A stretch of 64,000 nucleotides of DNA. Source: Tannerellaceae bacterium (GTDB taxonomy: Bacteria > Bacteroidota > Bacteroidia > Bacteroidales > Tannerellaceae). Under the pieces are notes generated by a model. That model saw only the letters and a program-made list of their open reading frames with translations. It was not told where the DNA came from and did no database searches. The stretch is from NCBI GenBank assembly GCA_021203545.1, contig JAJQAZ010000003.1:1-64000 (forward strand), given 5' to 3'. Made by a program: the position numbers and the translations under genes. Positions 9,265-19,450 of the stretch are shown here, in pieces; the first letter of the stretch is position 1; the number at the start of each line of letters is the position of its first letter.

Positions 9265-10948
9265 ATGACCGGAAAAATAGAATTTGTACCTAAACTTTTT
9301 TCTTCTCTGAAAAACTACTCCCGTGAGAAATTCATGAGCGACCTGATGGCGGGTATCATTGTAGGTATTATGGCTTTACCACTGGCTATCGCTTTTGGGA
9401 TAGCATCAGGAGTAAGCCCCGAGAAAGGGTTAATAACAGCGATTATCGGGGTTTTATTGTTTCTTTTCTGGGAGGAAGCAATGTGCAGATCGGAGGGCCA
9501 ACCGGTGCTTTCATTGTTATTGTATATGGTATTATACAGAATTTCGGGATCGAAGGTCTTGCAATCGCAACGGTGTTGGCAGGCGTTATGCTGGTTCTGA
9601 TGGTGGTTTTCAAATTAGGTACAGTTATTAAATTTATTCCTTATCCTATCATTGTAGGATTCACCAGCGGAATTGCACTAACTATTTTCACTACACAGAT
9701 TAAAGATCTTTTTGGGTTAAGTATGGAAAAGGTTCCGGCTGATTTTCTGACTAAATGGATCGAATATTTTAAACATATCGAGACAATTAATATATGGTCT
9801 TTTATTGTAGGGATAACCAGTATCCTTATCATTGTTTATACGCCACGTATTTTAAAAAAGATACCTGGGTCGCTGGTTGCAATTATCGTAATGACTGTCC
9901 TGGCTTATGTATTGAAAAACTATGCAGGCATTGCTAGTATCGAAACAATTGGCGACCGCTTTACAATTGATGCTTCCCTCCCTACACTGGGTAATATCCC
10001 GTTTTCGATCGAAAAGATCAACCTGTTACTTCCTTCTGCTTTTACAATTGCCATGTTAGGAGCTATTGAATCTTTACTTTCCGCAACTGTTGCCGACGGA
10101 GTAACCGGTGATAAACATGATTCAAATACGGAACTGATCGCACAGGGTGCGGCCAATATAGTAGTACCTATTTTCGGAGGGATTCCGGTTACAGGCGCGA
10201 TTGCCCGTACAATGACCAATATTAATAACGGCGGACGTACACCTGTTGTCGGTATTATTCATGCGGTTGTCTTGTTATTAATTTACTATTCTTAGGCCCG
10301 TTGACAAAACACATTCCTATGGCTTGTCTGGCAGGAGTATTGGTCATCGTTGCGTATAATATGAGCGAATGGCGTACCTTCCGCTCACTGCTTAAAAATC
10401 CGAAAAGTGATGTTATCGTTTTACTTCTCACCTTCTTCCTGACTGTTATCTTCGACCTTACCATTGCAATTGAAATAGGGTTGCTGATTGCCATGTTCCT
10501 GTTTATGCACCGGGTTATGGAAACCACCAAAGTTTCGGTTACAACAGATCAAATAGATCTTTCGGATGAAGGCGAGATACACCACGACAATGAAGTGCTG
10601 GAACTGGAAAAAGGTGTTGAGGTATACGAAATAGACGGTCCTTTCTTCTTTGGAGTTGCCAATAAGTTTGACGGAGTAATGAAAAATATCGGCGATAAAT
10701 CCAGAGTACGTATCATCCGGATGCGGAAAGTTCCTTTTATGGATTCTACCGGACTGCATAACCTGGAAAGTTTATTGCGCCTGTCACGTGCTAAAAATAT
10801 CCGTATGATTCTTTCCGGTGTAAACGCCGATGTACATGCTGTACTCCGCAATTCCGGTTTTGAGAAAAAGATCGGTGCCGAAAATATTTGTAGTAAAATC
10901 AACGAAGCTGTAGGAAAAGCGAATGCCGCGGTAAACTCAAAGGTTTAA
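9265..10948 (+). pseudogene. SulP-family anion transporter with STAS domain, two frameshifts
   Basis: An inner-membrane anion carrier family (sulfate, bicarbonate and similar). Three frames join into one protein of about 560 residues: 9265-9450 gives the N-terminus with [21 protein letters not shown]; after a missing G in the run at 9448-9451 the frame continues as [16 protein letters not shown] through most of the membrane domain; after a missing T in the run at 10282-10284 it continues as GPLTKHIPMACLAGVL into the STAS domain (VPFMDSTGLHNLESLL). Restoring one base at each site gives an uninterrupted family-like protein. Such indels are as likely to be sequence errors as mutations. The tail overlaps the convergent LytTR gene by 12 bases. 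Confidence 0.88.
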
Positions 10949-11719
10949 GCGGCTCTTCAATGTTTTGTAGCCGGAAAGGCTTGCTTTGATACTGACTCCG
11001 TTTTTAAGCTGGATGTGGTAACTATCTTTCCCATACAATTCAATTCTGGACAGATGAATACTATTAATAATAGTAGAGCGGTGAACACGTATAAAGGTTA
11101 CCGGCAGTGCTGCCTCCAGCGATTTCATGGTTTGCTCTTTTATAAATTGCCCTCCGGATGTGAAAATATTCACATAATCGCCACATGCCTGGATATAAAA
11201 GATCGTTTCGACCGGAATAATATGAATGTGGGCGCCTTCTTTTACTGAAATAGTCTGCAATGCCGGTTCGCGGGATTCTACCGGAAGCGTATCCGGCTCC
11301 TGTAACAACTCCTCTGTATTCTCCTCTTCTTTTGCGGCCATATGATACCATTGCATAACGATCACCCAATATAGAAAACCAAAAAGAAAAAGAAAAGGAG
11401 CACTTCGAATAAAGTCATCCGGTTCCATCCAATGGAAAGAAGTGAGAACTGCATACATAGTAAATACGGAAAGGATTTGCAGAAATATACCAACAACAGC
11501 CTTTGCCTGAAATACTTTTACATATAAAGAGACATACCAACTGTAATAAAGGCCGGTAATCCAGAGTAAAGTGATAACAGTGCTTTGAACCGCGGCCTCT
11601 TTCCAGGCATAAGAAAAATAATAAGTGAATACCTATGCTCCGGATATTCCTGTAGCTATTGCCAGCAACAGGGTTACCAGAACATGCAGTATATTATTTG
11701 TAAACGGATGAGAACGCAT
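10937..11719 (-). pseudogene. Membrane-anchored LytTR transcription factor, interrupted by an in-frame TAG
   Basis: The open C-terminal part (173 residues from an ATG at 11458) holds a membrane segment and a LytTR DNA-binding domain (about its last 100 residues: IIPVETIFYIQACGDYVNI, FIRVHRSTIINS). Reading upstream in the same frame gives 87 further codons from an ATG at 11719, coding three more membrane helices, broken only by TAG at codon 29 (11633-11635). The intact gene would be a four-helix membrane LytTR regulator of about 260 residues, a known Bacteroidota layout. The ATG at 11719 lies one base after the stop of the LiaF-like gene, so the two form an operon and probably a functional pair. 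Confidence 0.82.
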
Positions 11720-11720
11720 T

Positions 11721-12458
11721 TTAATTTTTAATTTCCAAACCACTAATCGACAATTTCCCCCGGATAATTAATTTATGTTCCAGATCCATCTCGTTATAGG
11801 GATGATAACGTTTGTCATGGCATCCTACTAATGCTGTATCCATTTCTATTATTACCTGCCAGGTAGGAGGTACTAAAATCTCTATTCCCCCACAGGAGCA
11901 ATCAATATCAATAAAAGTCTCGGGATCTTCCAGTTTGGTTTTTCGCAGGTCCAGAATTATATTACCAAAAGAGACCCAAAGGCGTGCCCCTTTAAAATAA
12001 GGATCAAATACAATCTGGTGAGCCGAGCCAAAAGTAACTTCCGAAGTTACAAATCCCTCCTGCGAAGATTGCATATTTTTAGCCTGGGATTTATTTCCCA
12101 GATAAGTAGTTTGCCTTTTCGATGAATTCAAACGGGTTAGTAAAATAACAATTCCCGTAAAAATAAAGACAACCGGCCAGAAGGTAAATACGGCCTGTCC
12201 GGGCCACCAGGGTAAACGCGGAAACAGGAAGTAAACCCCGATAGTAATCAAAATGGCTCCGGGTACAATTTTATGTTTGATCAGTTGGGTTACTCCTATT
12301 ACAATCACAATCATCTGCCAGGATACAAAGAAACGGTAAACCGAATGATCAATGATCCCAATATTTCTTGCGATTAATAACAGGCCAATAGCAATAAACA
12401 CAAGAGCGGTTACAAGTGCATCAAGTTTCTGATGCCACGGAGATTTAAAACTGTTCAT
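11721..12458 (-). CDS. LiaF-like membrane protein
   Basis: About 245 residues: four hydrophobic segments (about residues 14-115; GLLLIARNIGII, PRLPWWPGQAVFTFWPVVFIF), then a short basic linker and a C-terminal beta-rich domain with EVTFGSAHQIVFDPYFKGARLW, FGNIILDLRK and IDIDCSCGGIEILVP, the pattern of LiaF/DUF2154-type cell-wall stress proteins. In Firmicutes LiaF restrains a sensor kinase; here the following gene is a LytTR regulator, so a sensing pair is a reasonable inference. I prefer the ATG at 12458 over 12512, because the extra 18 residues are basic and not family-like. Confidence 0.78.
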   Translation of the reverse strand: MNSFKSPWHQKLDALVTALVFIAIGLLLIARNIGIIDHSVYRFFVSWQMIVIVIGVTQLIKHKIVPGAILITIGVYFLFPRLPWWPGQAVFTFWPVVFIFTGIVILLTRLNSSKRQTTYLGNKSQAKNMQSSQEGFVTSEVTFGSAHQIVFDPYFKGARLWVSFGNIILDLRKTKLEDPETFIDIDCSCGGIEILVPPTWQVIIEMDTALVGCHDKRYHPYNEMDLEHKLIIRGKLSISGLEIKN

Positions 12459-12822
12459 AAGGCTTTCTATTTTAGTTTTTATTTTTGAGTAAAAGTATCT
12501 CACCTTATACAATTACACAAGAATAAAACGCCGGTCAATCCGTATTTCCCGACAAAATACAGAAAATTCCCGATAAAAATAAAAAGAGGAGAACACTATC
12601 AAAAAACAATGTCTCCTCTTTCACACACCTATAAATATCAATTTAGGACAAATAATGGATTATCATTAAGTTTTTAAAGTAAAATAATATTATATGGAGT
12701 TATGTCAAAAGTCGCAAAATAGCACATAGATTGAAAAGATTTGCACAGATCATATTTTTTAAAACACTTATATAATCGGTGGTCATCTGCGTGCTGGATA
12801 GTTTTAACACACCTCACTATAT
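12459..12822. other. Intergenic region with terminator and CAGATT-type words
   Basis: No gene seen. It holds the terminator at 12583-12621 for the lipoprotein gene and, near 12722-12800, degenerate copies of the CACAGAT/ATCTGCGT repeat. The rest is AT-rich without recognisable features. Confidence 0.4.
12583..12621 (-). terminator. Rho-independent terminator downstream of the PUL lipoprotein
   Basis: Perfect 10-bp arms AAAGAGGAGA (12583-12592) and TCTCCTCTTT (12612-12621); read on the minus strand the stem is followed by TTTTATTTTT. A near-identical hairpin sits after susD at 14612-14648. Confidence 0.8.
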
Positions 12823-14556
12823 CTATGGTCTACTGAAAGTACTTACAAGATTCCCTCCCACATACCTATATAAAGGTTGCCAATCATTTAGGATGATCGC
12901 AACAGGTAATAAGGCAGAATTTTCATAAGGTACATAATCTGCACTGTAGGATCTTGTCTGATATAATGTATGTATTTTGCCATTATAATTATATTCTATA
13001 TCTACAGTGATTACTGCAATTCCCCTTCCTGCCCTTAACTCACCCCAGTCTATAAGACGTGGAGAAGAAACTACATTTTTGTTGTTAGGAATCCAGACAT
13101 CAAAGGAATTATTGAATGAATATGCAGTATTATGAAAATCTCGTAACGTTATATTGTTATCGTCATATAATATCCTATTATTCAAGGATTGAGGATCACT
13201 ACTCATTGTGTAGGATTGTCCATTTATTTTATCTAAGACCACATAGTCGATACTAATACCTTTTCTTGTAATATATTTATTCAAATCTGGATTAATCTGA
13301 ACTTCATATTCATATTTCATTGGTTCGGGAAATCGAGCTTTGATATTAGTGAAACGATAATAATTATCATACAAATGAGTATAGTTAGCAGAAGTTACCT
13401 GTGTATGTCTTCTAAGGCTTATCACTGGTTTAGCTTTCAACTCCCAAACACCCAAATATTCTAAATCTGGTGTGTTGGCAGCTTGTGAATTAAATACAAA
13501 ACCCTCGTCCATAGATTGACTACTTGATGTGGAAACATTTCCCTGCATGATATCATAGAGATTAAATCGTAATGGAGGAACACTGTTACCTCCTATTGTG
13601 GTGCTGTTGCCGTCTAACGTAACCGTACCCGCAGCTGATAATTTAACCTCCTGAGTTGTTGTTACAGTTGTAGATCCAAATATCAATTTAAATCCACTTT
13701 TAATCATACCTGGAATATTTGAAGAAGCAAGATTTTTAAGGCTTTCTCCCAGATTAGCAGAAGACTTTATTGCATTTATCATGTTTTTAGCAGGTGTACC
13801 TGATGCATTTGCCTGGGTACTTTTATTGCCACTACCTCCTTTAGACTGACTTACAATAGTACCCTCGATAGTTGAAGTTGTTTTTCCCGCAAAATTATAG
13901 TTAGTCACCTGTTCATTATAAGCATCGATTGTTATAAATACATTTTTATAATCCCTGGAATAAGGAACCTGCCATTCAAATCCATTCCATCCTTTTTTAA
14001 TTCCTCCTGCAGGATTGGAAGCAGCATTTGAAAGTAGGATCTGATCATTTTTAGATGCTGCCAGATCAATATAATAGTTCCCCAGATTGAATAGATTAGT
14101 TCTTGCACCATTGGATGTTTTTACCACCCAAACAAAACCGTTATTATTCTGAGCTATATTATTTTCCTCAAAATAAAAGACTTTCAAAAAGCCTGTCAAT
14201 TTATTATAGAAAACTATATAATTGAGGTGATTATTATAGTTTAATTTTTTAAATGTATGAAATAACATAATCCATCCATCTTCTTTTTTAACATCTTTAG
14301 TAAAGGTAGGCGACATTGAAGTCATAGCGTTATCCTTCCAGGGTGCTGTATATGCCTTCCCCGTACTCATCATAATTTCTTCTATATTTTCCCAGTCTGT
14401 TAATAAGTTAGGATTCGTTGTTGAAACGTTTTGACCATTCACAACTGCTTTTGTTACTAACTCGTCGGTATTCGACTCATTCAAAACACTCTCATTTTGA
14501 TCTGAGCACGACCAGATAAGGGTCGCACTCAAAAGTAAAGTAATAATTCTTTTCAT
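12823..14556 (-). CDS. Unrecognised lipoprotein at the end of the glycan operon
   Basis: About 577 residues, starting at MKRIITLLLSATLIWSCSDQ, a lipoprotein signal with lipobox WSC; the open frame continues 23 codons upstream without family-like sequence. The body has a beta-rich N-terminal part, a middle stretch rich in Gly, Ser, Asn and Ala (about 240-340: SQSKGGSGNKSTQANASG, then KLIFGSTTVTTTQEVKLSA), and a beta-rich C-terminal half. I recognise no enzyme or binding motif. Position after susD suggests a surface glycan-binding lipoprotein, but it is longer than and unlike SusE/F. It is separated from susD by an attenuator-like hairpin and looks more AT-rich than the glycosidase genes, which could mean separate acquisition. 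Confidence 0.75.
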   Translation of the reverse strand: MKRIITLLLSATLIWSCSDQNESVLNESNTDELVTKAVVNGQNVSTTNPNLLTDWENIEEIMMSTGKAYTAPWKDNAMTSMSPTFTKDVKKEDGWIMLFHTFKKLNYNNHLNYIVFYNKLTGFLKVFYFEENNIAQNNNGFVWVVKTSNGARTNLFNLGNYYIDLAASKNDQILLSNAASNPAGGIKKGWNGFEWQVPYSRDYKNVFITIDAYNEQVTNYNFAGKTTSTIEGTIVSQSKGGSGNKSTQANASGTPAKNMINAIKSSANLGESLKNLASSNIPGMIKSGFKLIFGSTTVTTTQEVKLSAAGTVTLDGNSTTIGGNSVPPLRFNLYDIMQGNVSTSSSQSMDEGFVFNSQAANTPDLEYLGVWELKAKPVISLRRHTQVTSANYTHLYDNYYRFTNIKARFPEPMKYEYEVQINPDLNKYITRKGISIDYVVLDKINGQSYTMSSDPQSLNNRILYDDNNITLRDFHNTAYSFNNSFDVWIPNNKNVVSSPRLIDWGELRAGRGIAVITVDIEYNYNGKIHTLYQTRSYSADYVPYENSALLPVAIILNDWQPLYRYVGGNLVSTFSRP

Positions 14557-14611
14557 GATAGTTAAATTTAAATGATTACCCGTTATATGCCCTATATTGA
14601 TTTTTATATGA

Positions 14612-14648
14612 AAAGAGGAGAACACCGAAAAAACAATGTCTCCTCTTT
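14612..14648 (-). terminator. Attenuator-like hairpin between susD and the lipoprotein gene
   Basis: Arms AAAGAGGAGA (14612-14621) and TCTCCTCTTT (14639-14648), the same stem as at 12583-12621. On the minus strand it is followed by only a short T run, so partial termination that lowers expression of the last gene is plausible. Confidence 0.65.
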
Positions 14649-14687
14649 GAGATACTTAAAATGAACTATTAGATAAATCCGGCAACT

Positions 14688-16340
14688 TTAATCTGTATAG
14701 CCCGGATTCTGGTCGCTATCAGTCAAATTCTGATTCTGTCTTAACTCCGTCAGAGGTATAGGCCATAATAATTTATAATCATCAATTGAAGTTATTGGTG
14801 TTATCGTTACTGGTTTTGGATCTTCAAACCCAGCTGTATTATGGAAAACGCCACCTACAAACCATCTGTTTCTTTTAAGTACATATTCCTTCAATAAACC
14901 TGTACGCAAAAGGTCGAATTTACGCCACCCTTCAAAGCGGAGTTCACGCATACGTTCATCCATTAGTTTTTCCATAAACTCAGATTTACTCATAGCTGTT
15001 GGCCAATATCCGGCTGTACTTCCAGCAAAGGCCCGTTTTCTTACTACACTATTGATCAAATAGATTGCTTCAGATGGATTCGTATCAAAAATACACTCGG
15101 CATAACAAAGAACCACATCACTAAACCGGATATAAGGGATATTAGGGCCACCATTATAGGATCCCTGTTCGTAGAGATCCCAGGCTCGTGGGTCTTCATA
15201 TTTTTTAACATGAGGTTCAAACTCATCTCCCCATACGTAGCTACCTGCAAATTCTGGAATATAATGGATATCATTTTTTTCATCATACCAGTCAAATTCA
15301 AACCGCAAACTGATATCCCTGCGAATATCGCCTGGTTCCCATACACCACCATCCTCAACCATACTATAACAATATACAGATGGCAGCATTGCATCAAAGC
15401 CTGCCCACGGGCAAAGACCTTCAGGAGCAGTCATATCAGCAACAGGGCGAGAACCAAATTCCCATTCAACAGCATTATTATAGGGCGATCCCGCACGATA
15501 CTGAAAAGCATAAACAATCTCTTTGTTGGATTCGGGTGTATTGTTTTTATAGGTATCAAATATATCGGCATAATTATCAGCTCCGGTCCCTCCATAATAA
15601 GGTTCATCTATCACGTCTTTAAAATAATCTGCAGCTTTTGTATAGTCTCTGAATCCCGATGCTTCCGGAGCATACATATATATCTTACCTAACAGTGCAT
15701 TTGCAAACGCATTAGTTGCCCTACCCGCATCATTCAGGCTATGAGTAGGAGCAGGAAGATATTTCCGTGCTATCAGAAGATCATCCTCAATAAATTTATA
15801 TACGACATCCAGCGGTTGTCTTACACCTCCGTATTCTACCTCTCCATCAGGCAAAATAATAGGTCCAAATAACATCGCCATTTCCCACAAACAGGTTGCA
15901 CGCATCAGGCAGGCTTCCCCAAGAAAACGGTTTAACTCTACATCTCCAAGTACCTCGACCAATTTAAGTTCTTCAATAGCAGCTGTTGAACGGGCAATAA
16001 CTTTATAGTGCCTCTCCCATATTTCCCTTATTTTATCATTTGTACTATTCAAATTGTTACTATATGTTTCCAGCCCACGACGAAATCCATTACCATCAAT
16101 ATACTGGATACCACCTAATACAGCCTCATCCGTTCCCAGATACATATCTGTACGTCCCTGATGAGCTCCACGAAACATATTGTACAATCCTAAAATATAT
16201 CCATTTATCGTTTCCGGATCAGAGAAAATAGCACCTCCCGGGATTTTAGATTCAGGTTCCTGATTCAAAAAATCTGAACATGCAGTCGGTAACAATAAAG
16301 TAATTACCAGATATATTATATATACATTATCTCTTTTCAT
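14688..16340 (-). CDS. susD: SusD/RagB-family nutrient-binding outer-membrane lipoprotein
   Basis: A 550-residue surface lipoprotein (lipobox TACSDFLNQEP) of the SusD family, which caps the SusC channel and binds oligosaccharides. The N-terminal SusD-like part with TPR-type helices (EACLMRATCLWEMAMLFGPI, FANALLGKIYMY) and the C-terminal part with SNKEIVYAFQYRAGS, IRFSDVVLCYAECIFD, ERMRELRFEGWRKFDLLRTG and the closing LWPIPLTELRQN are all present. It follows susC by 17 bases. The gene is intact although its partner carries a frameshift. Confidence 0.96.
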   Translation of the reverse strand: MKRDNVYIIYLVITLLLPTACSDFLNQEPESKIPGGAIFSDPETINGYILGLYNMFRGAHQGRTDMYLGTDEAVLGGIQYIDGNGFRRGLETYSNNLNSTNDKIREIWERHYKVIARSTAAIEELKLVEVLGDVELNRFLGEACLMRATCLWEMAMLFGPIILPDGEVEYGGVRQPLDVVYKFIEDDLLIARKYLPAPTHSLNDAGRATNAFANALLGKIYMYAPEASGFRDYTKAADYFKDVIDEPYYGGTGADNYADIFDTYKNNTPESNKEIVYAFQYRAGSPYNNAVEWEFGSRPVADMTAPEGLCPWAGFDAMLPSVYCYSMVEDGGVWEPGDIRRDISLRFEFDWYDEKNDIHYIPEFAGSYVWGDEFEPHVKKYEDPRAWDLYEQGSYNGGPNIPYIRFSDVVLCYAECIFDTNPSEAIYLINSVVRKRAFAGSTAGYWPTAMSKSEFMEKLMDERMRELRFEGWRKFDLLRTGLLKEYVLKRNRWFVGGVFHNTAGFEDPKPVTITPITSIDDYKLLWPIPLTELRQNQNLTDSDQNPGYTD

Positions 16341-16357
16341 AATTCTATTTTTTAGTA

Positions 16358-19300
16358 TTAGAACGTTACATTTAAACCCAATGTGAAACTTCTGGTCAAT
16401 GGATACTTCTGTCCTCCTTCCGGATCATATCCTTTGTAATCTGTAATAATAAACAGGTTATTAACAGAAGCCATTAAAGACATACTCTCAGCAACCTTAC
16501 CCAAAGTATTTTTAGGGAAATTATAAGAAAGTGCAAGGGCAGAACAACGCAAATAAGAAGCATCCAACAAACCATAGCTTGTGTTGCCATAGCCAAAACG
16601 GTTCTTACCACTATCCCCACGATAAGCACGTGGCACATCAGTATTTGTATTCTCCGGAGTCCATCTATTCAGCATATCTTCATGCGCCGGGCCATAAGTT
16701 GCAGTTCCATCCATAGTCCGTTCCCATACCCAGTCTACCCGTTTAGCTCCGTAAGAATAGTTAAAGACAGCATCCAATGTAAAGTTTTTATAACCCAAAT
16801 TGGTAGAGAATCCTCCATAGAATTTGGGATCTTTTTTACCAACAATTGTCATATCGTCTTCTGCAGTAATTTTACCATCGCCATTAACATCCACCGGTAA
16901 TATGTCGCCAGGATTAACAACATAATCATTATAAATTGAAGTCCAACTATTTACGAGGGCCATATCTGACCGCTGTGCCAGCCGGTCGGCTTTAAAGGCA
17001 TACAACGTATTCAATGATTCTCCGACAAACAGGTTGTCTTCTCTTGATGTAACATTTCCCCCGTTCCAAAGAACATCCAGGTCACCATACAATTTTGTGA
17101 TTTTATTTTTGTCATGGGCGATATTTCCGCTAACTCTCCATTTAAAATCATGATGATTGATCAATAACGCATTAAATGAGAATTCTACCCCTTTATTTTC
17201 CATATCTGCTACATTCGCAATCTGGTATGAATAACCGGAAGACGGCCACAAACTCATTTTCATTAAAAGGTCGGTATTCTTCATCCAGAACATATCAATA
17301 GAAAAGGATAGACGATCATTGAAAAGAGCAGCATCCAAACCTATATTAAACTGTTTTTGTTTTTCCCATGTAACATCCGGATTTCCCAATTTATTATCAT
17401 CTGCCTCAAAACCAATACTTTCATTTACTGTAGTCGGCACATACGTGATCATATAAGCATACTCAGGAATATTCTGGTTTCCCAATAAACCGTATCCTAT
17501 ACGTAGTTTTAACATATCCAGCCAGGAATGGGTCTGTTCCATAAATGATTCTTCTGAAAGAGTCCATGCGGCAGAAAACGAAGGGAAAGTACCCCAATGG
17601 TTTCCGGCAGCAAATTTAGAACTGCCATCCCTACGTATCGTAGCCGTAAGGAGGTAACGGTTATCATAACTATAGTTTGCACGGGCAATATAAGACGATA
17701 AAGTATTGGTTTTATACTCAGAATTCATACTGTTTTTATTCTTATTGGCTGCCATACCCATATTGTGATAACCCAATGCATCTGTTGGAAATCCATAACC
17801 GGTCATACTGATATTGTTCGTTTTGGTTTTACTTGCACTGGTACTAACCAGAGCAAACAAACGGTGCTTCTGCGCAAAAGTCTTTTCATAACTAACCGAT
17901 GTATCCCATTGGTAGTATGTAGTCTGGCCGCGCCAATGCCAACCTATCCCCTGATGATTATCCCGCACGGATTGTCCGATATGACTGGGAGTATACTTGG
18001 CATCATGCTTATTATAGATATCTGCAGATAAAGACGTACGGATATACAGATTCGGGTATGGATTAGCTTCGAGATAATTAGCAGTTAATACACGATCATG
18101 AATCTCCCGGCTATCCATATCTTTAGTCAGAATCGGATTATACATCCCCATCTGAGCTACATTGTGAAATTCCATATACAATCTATCTGTATCTTTCGTT
18201 TGCATAGGATTCCCTAACAACGCCGTTTCATAGGCATTATCGTCCAGGCGGTTCTTGATGCCGCGTAATATACTGGTGTTAGTACCTACTTTTAGCCACG
18301 GTTTCACCTGAATATCCAAATTTACCCTTCCGCTAAAACGCTCGTATGAAGAATTCTGCAATATACCTTCATTGTTGGAATAAGTAGCCCCCAGATAATA
18401 GGTAATCATATCGGTTCCTCCGGCAAAACTGAGCGAATGATTGTGTTCTACTCCGGTACGGATAATTTCATCGATCCAGTTGGAAGTATTGTTATTCAGT
18501 CCGTTTTCCATCTCTTCCGCAGAAAAAACTTCATTTGTTCCCAGAATATAATCACGAATATAAGCTGCTCTGTCTGCATCCGGATTAACATCCATATATC
18601 CATTCGCATACGCATCCCGGCGAAGATTGAACGTTTCAAGAGCGTTCAGGGTTTTTAATCTGTCCTGATACTTATTGAATGTTACAAAACCGGAATAATT
18701 GATCTTTCCCTGTCCTTTTTTACCTCTTTTAGTAGTAATAACAACAACTCCGTTTGATGCTTTGGAACCATACAAGGCTGTAGAAGAAGCATCCTTTAAT
18801 ACTTCAATAGAGGCAATATCGTCCGGATTGATCAAACGTAAACCTTCTTCCGCCACAATCCCGTCAATGACATATACAGGACTGGTACCATAAGAGATAG
18901 AGTTAGTACCCCTCACCTTGATACTTACATCCGCACCGGGAGTTGCGTCATTCCGCTGGATATTCAATCCCGGAATTTTACCCTGCATGGCAGTAATAAG
19001 GTCTGTGGTAGGCACTTCTTTCAGTTGTTCCTGCGATATCGCACCTACCGCACCCGTAAGATCACTTTTTTTTCATTCGCACACCTACTACTACCACATC
19101 ATCTAACGCAAAATCCTGTGGTTTTAAATTTACATTTAGTATACCTCCGGCAGGAACAGGAAGTTCCTGCGATTCGAAACCGATATAAGAGAATACTAAT
19201 ACATTCCCTGCCGAAGCCGGCAAAGAATAACGACCGTCAAGGCCGGAAATCATTCCTGTAGTGGTTCCTTTTACTACAACAGAAACACCAATCAAGGGTT

Positions 19301-19433
19301 CTTTGGTTTGTGCATCCAGAATAACCCCGGTTACATTCCCTGTCTGCGCCAAAGCAGACAAACCAGTGATCAGAAATAGCAGGCATACGCTTACTACTTT
19401 AGATGCATAATTGAATCTAATTCGTTGGTCCAT
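16358..19433 (-). pseudogene. susC: SusC/RagA TonB-dependent outer-membrane transporter, one frameshift
   Basis: The N-terminal piece (19062-19433) has a signal peptide, a carboxypeptidase-like regulatory domain (VTGVILDAQTKEPLIGVSV) and the start of the plug (LDDVVVVGVRMKK). It stops at a run of eight T (plus strand, 19066-19073); removing one base gives the continuous sequence KKSDLTGAVGAISQEQLKEV leading into PTTDLITAMQGKIPGLNI, the plug with KVRGTNSISYGTSPVYVIDG and the barrel ending in LGLNVTF. The joined protein is about 1,023 residues, normal for SusC. It imports oligosaccharides released at the surface. The indel is in a homopolymer and may be a sequence error. Confidence 0.93.
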
Positions 19434-19450
19434 AAATAATTTGTTTAAGA

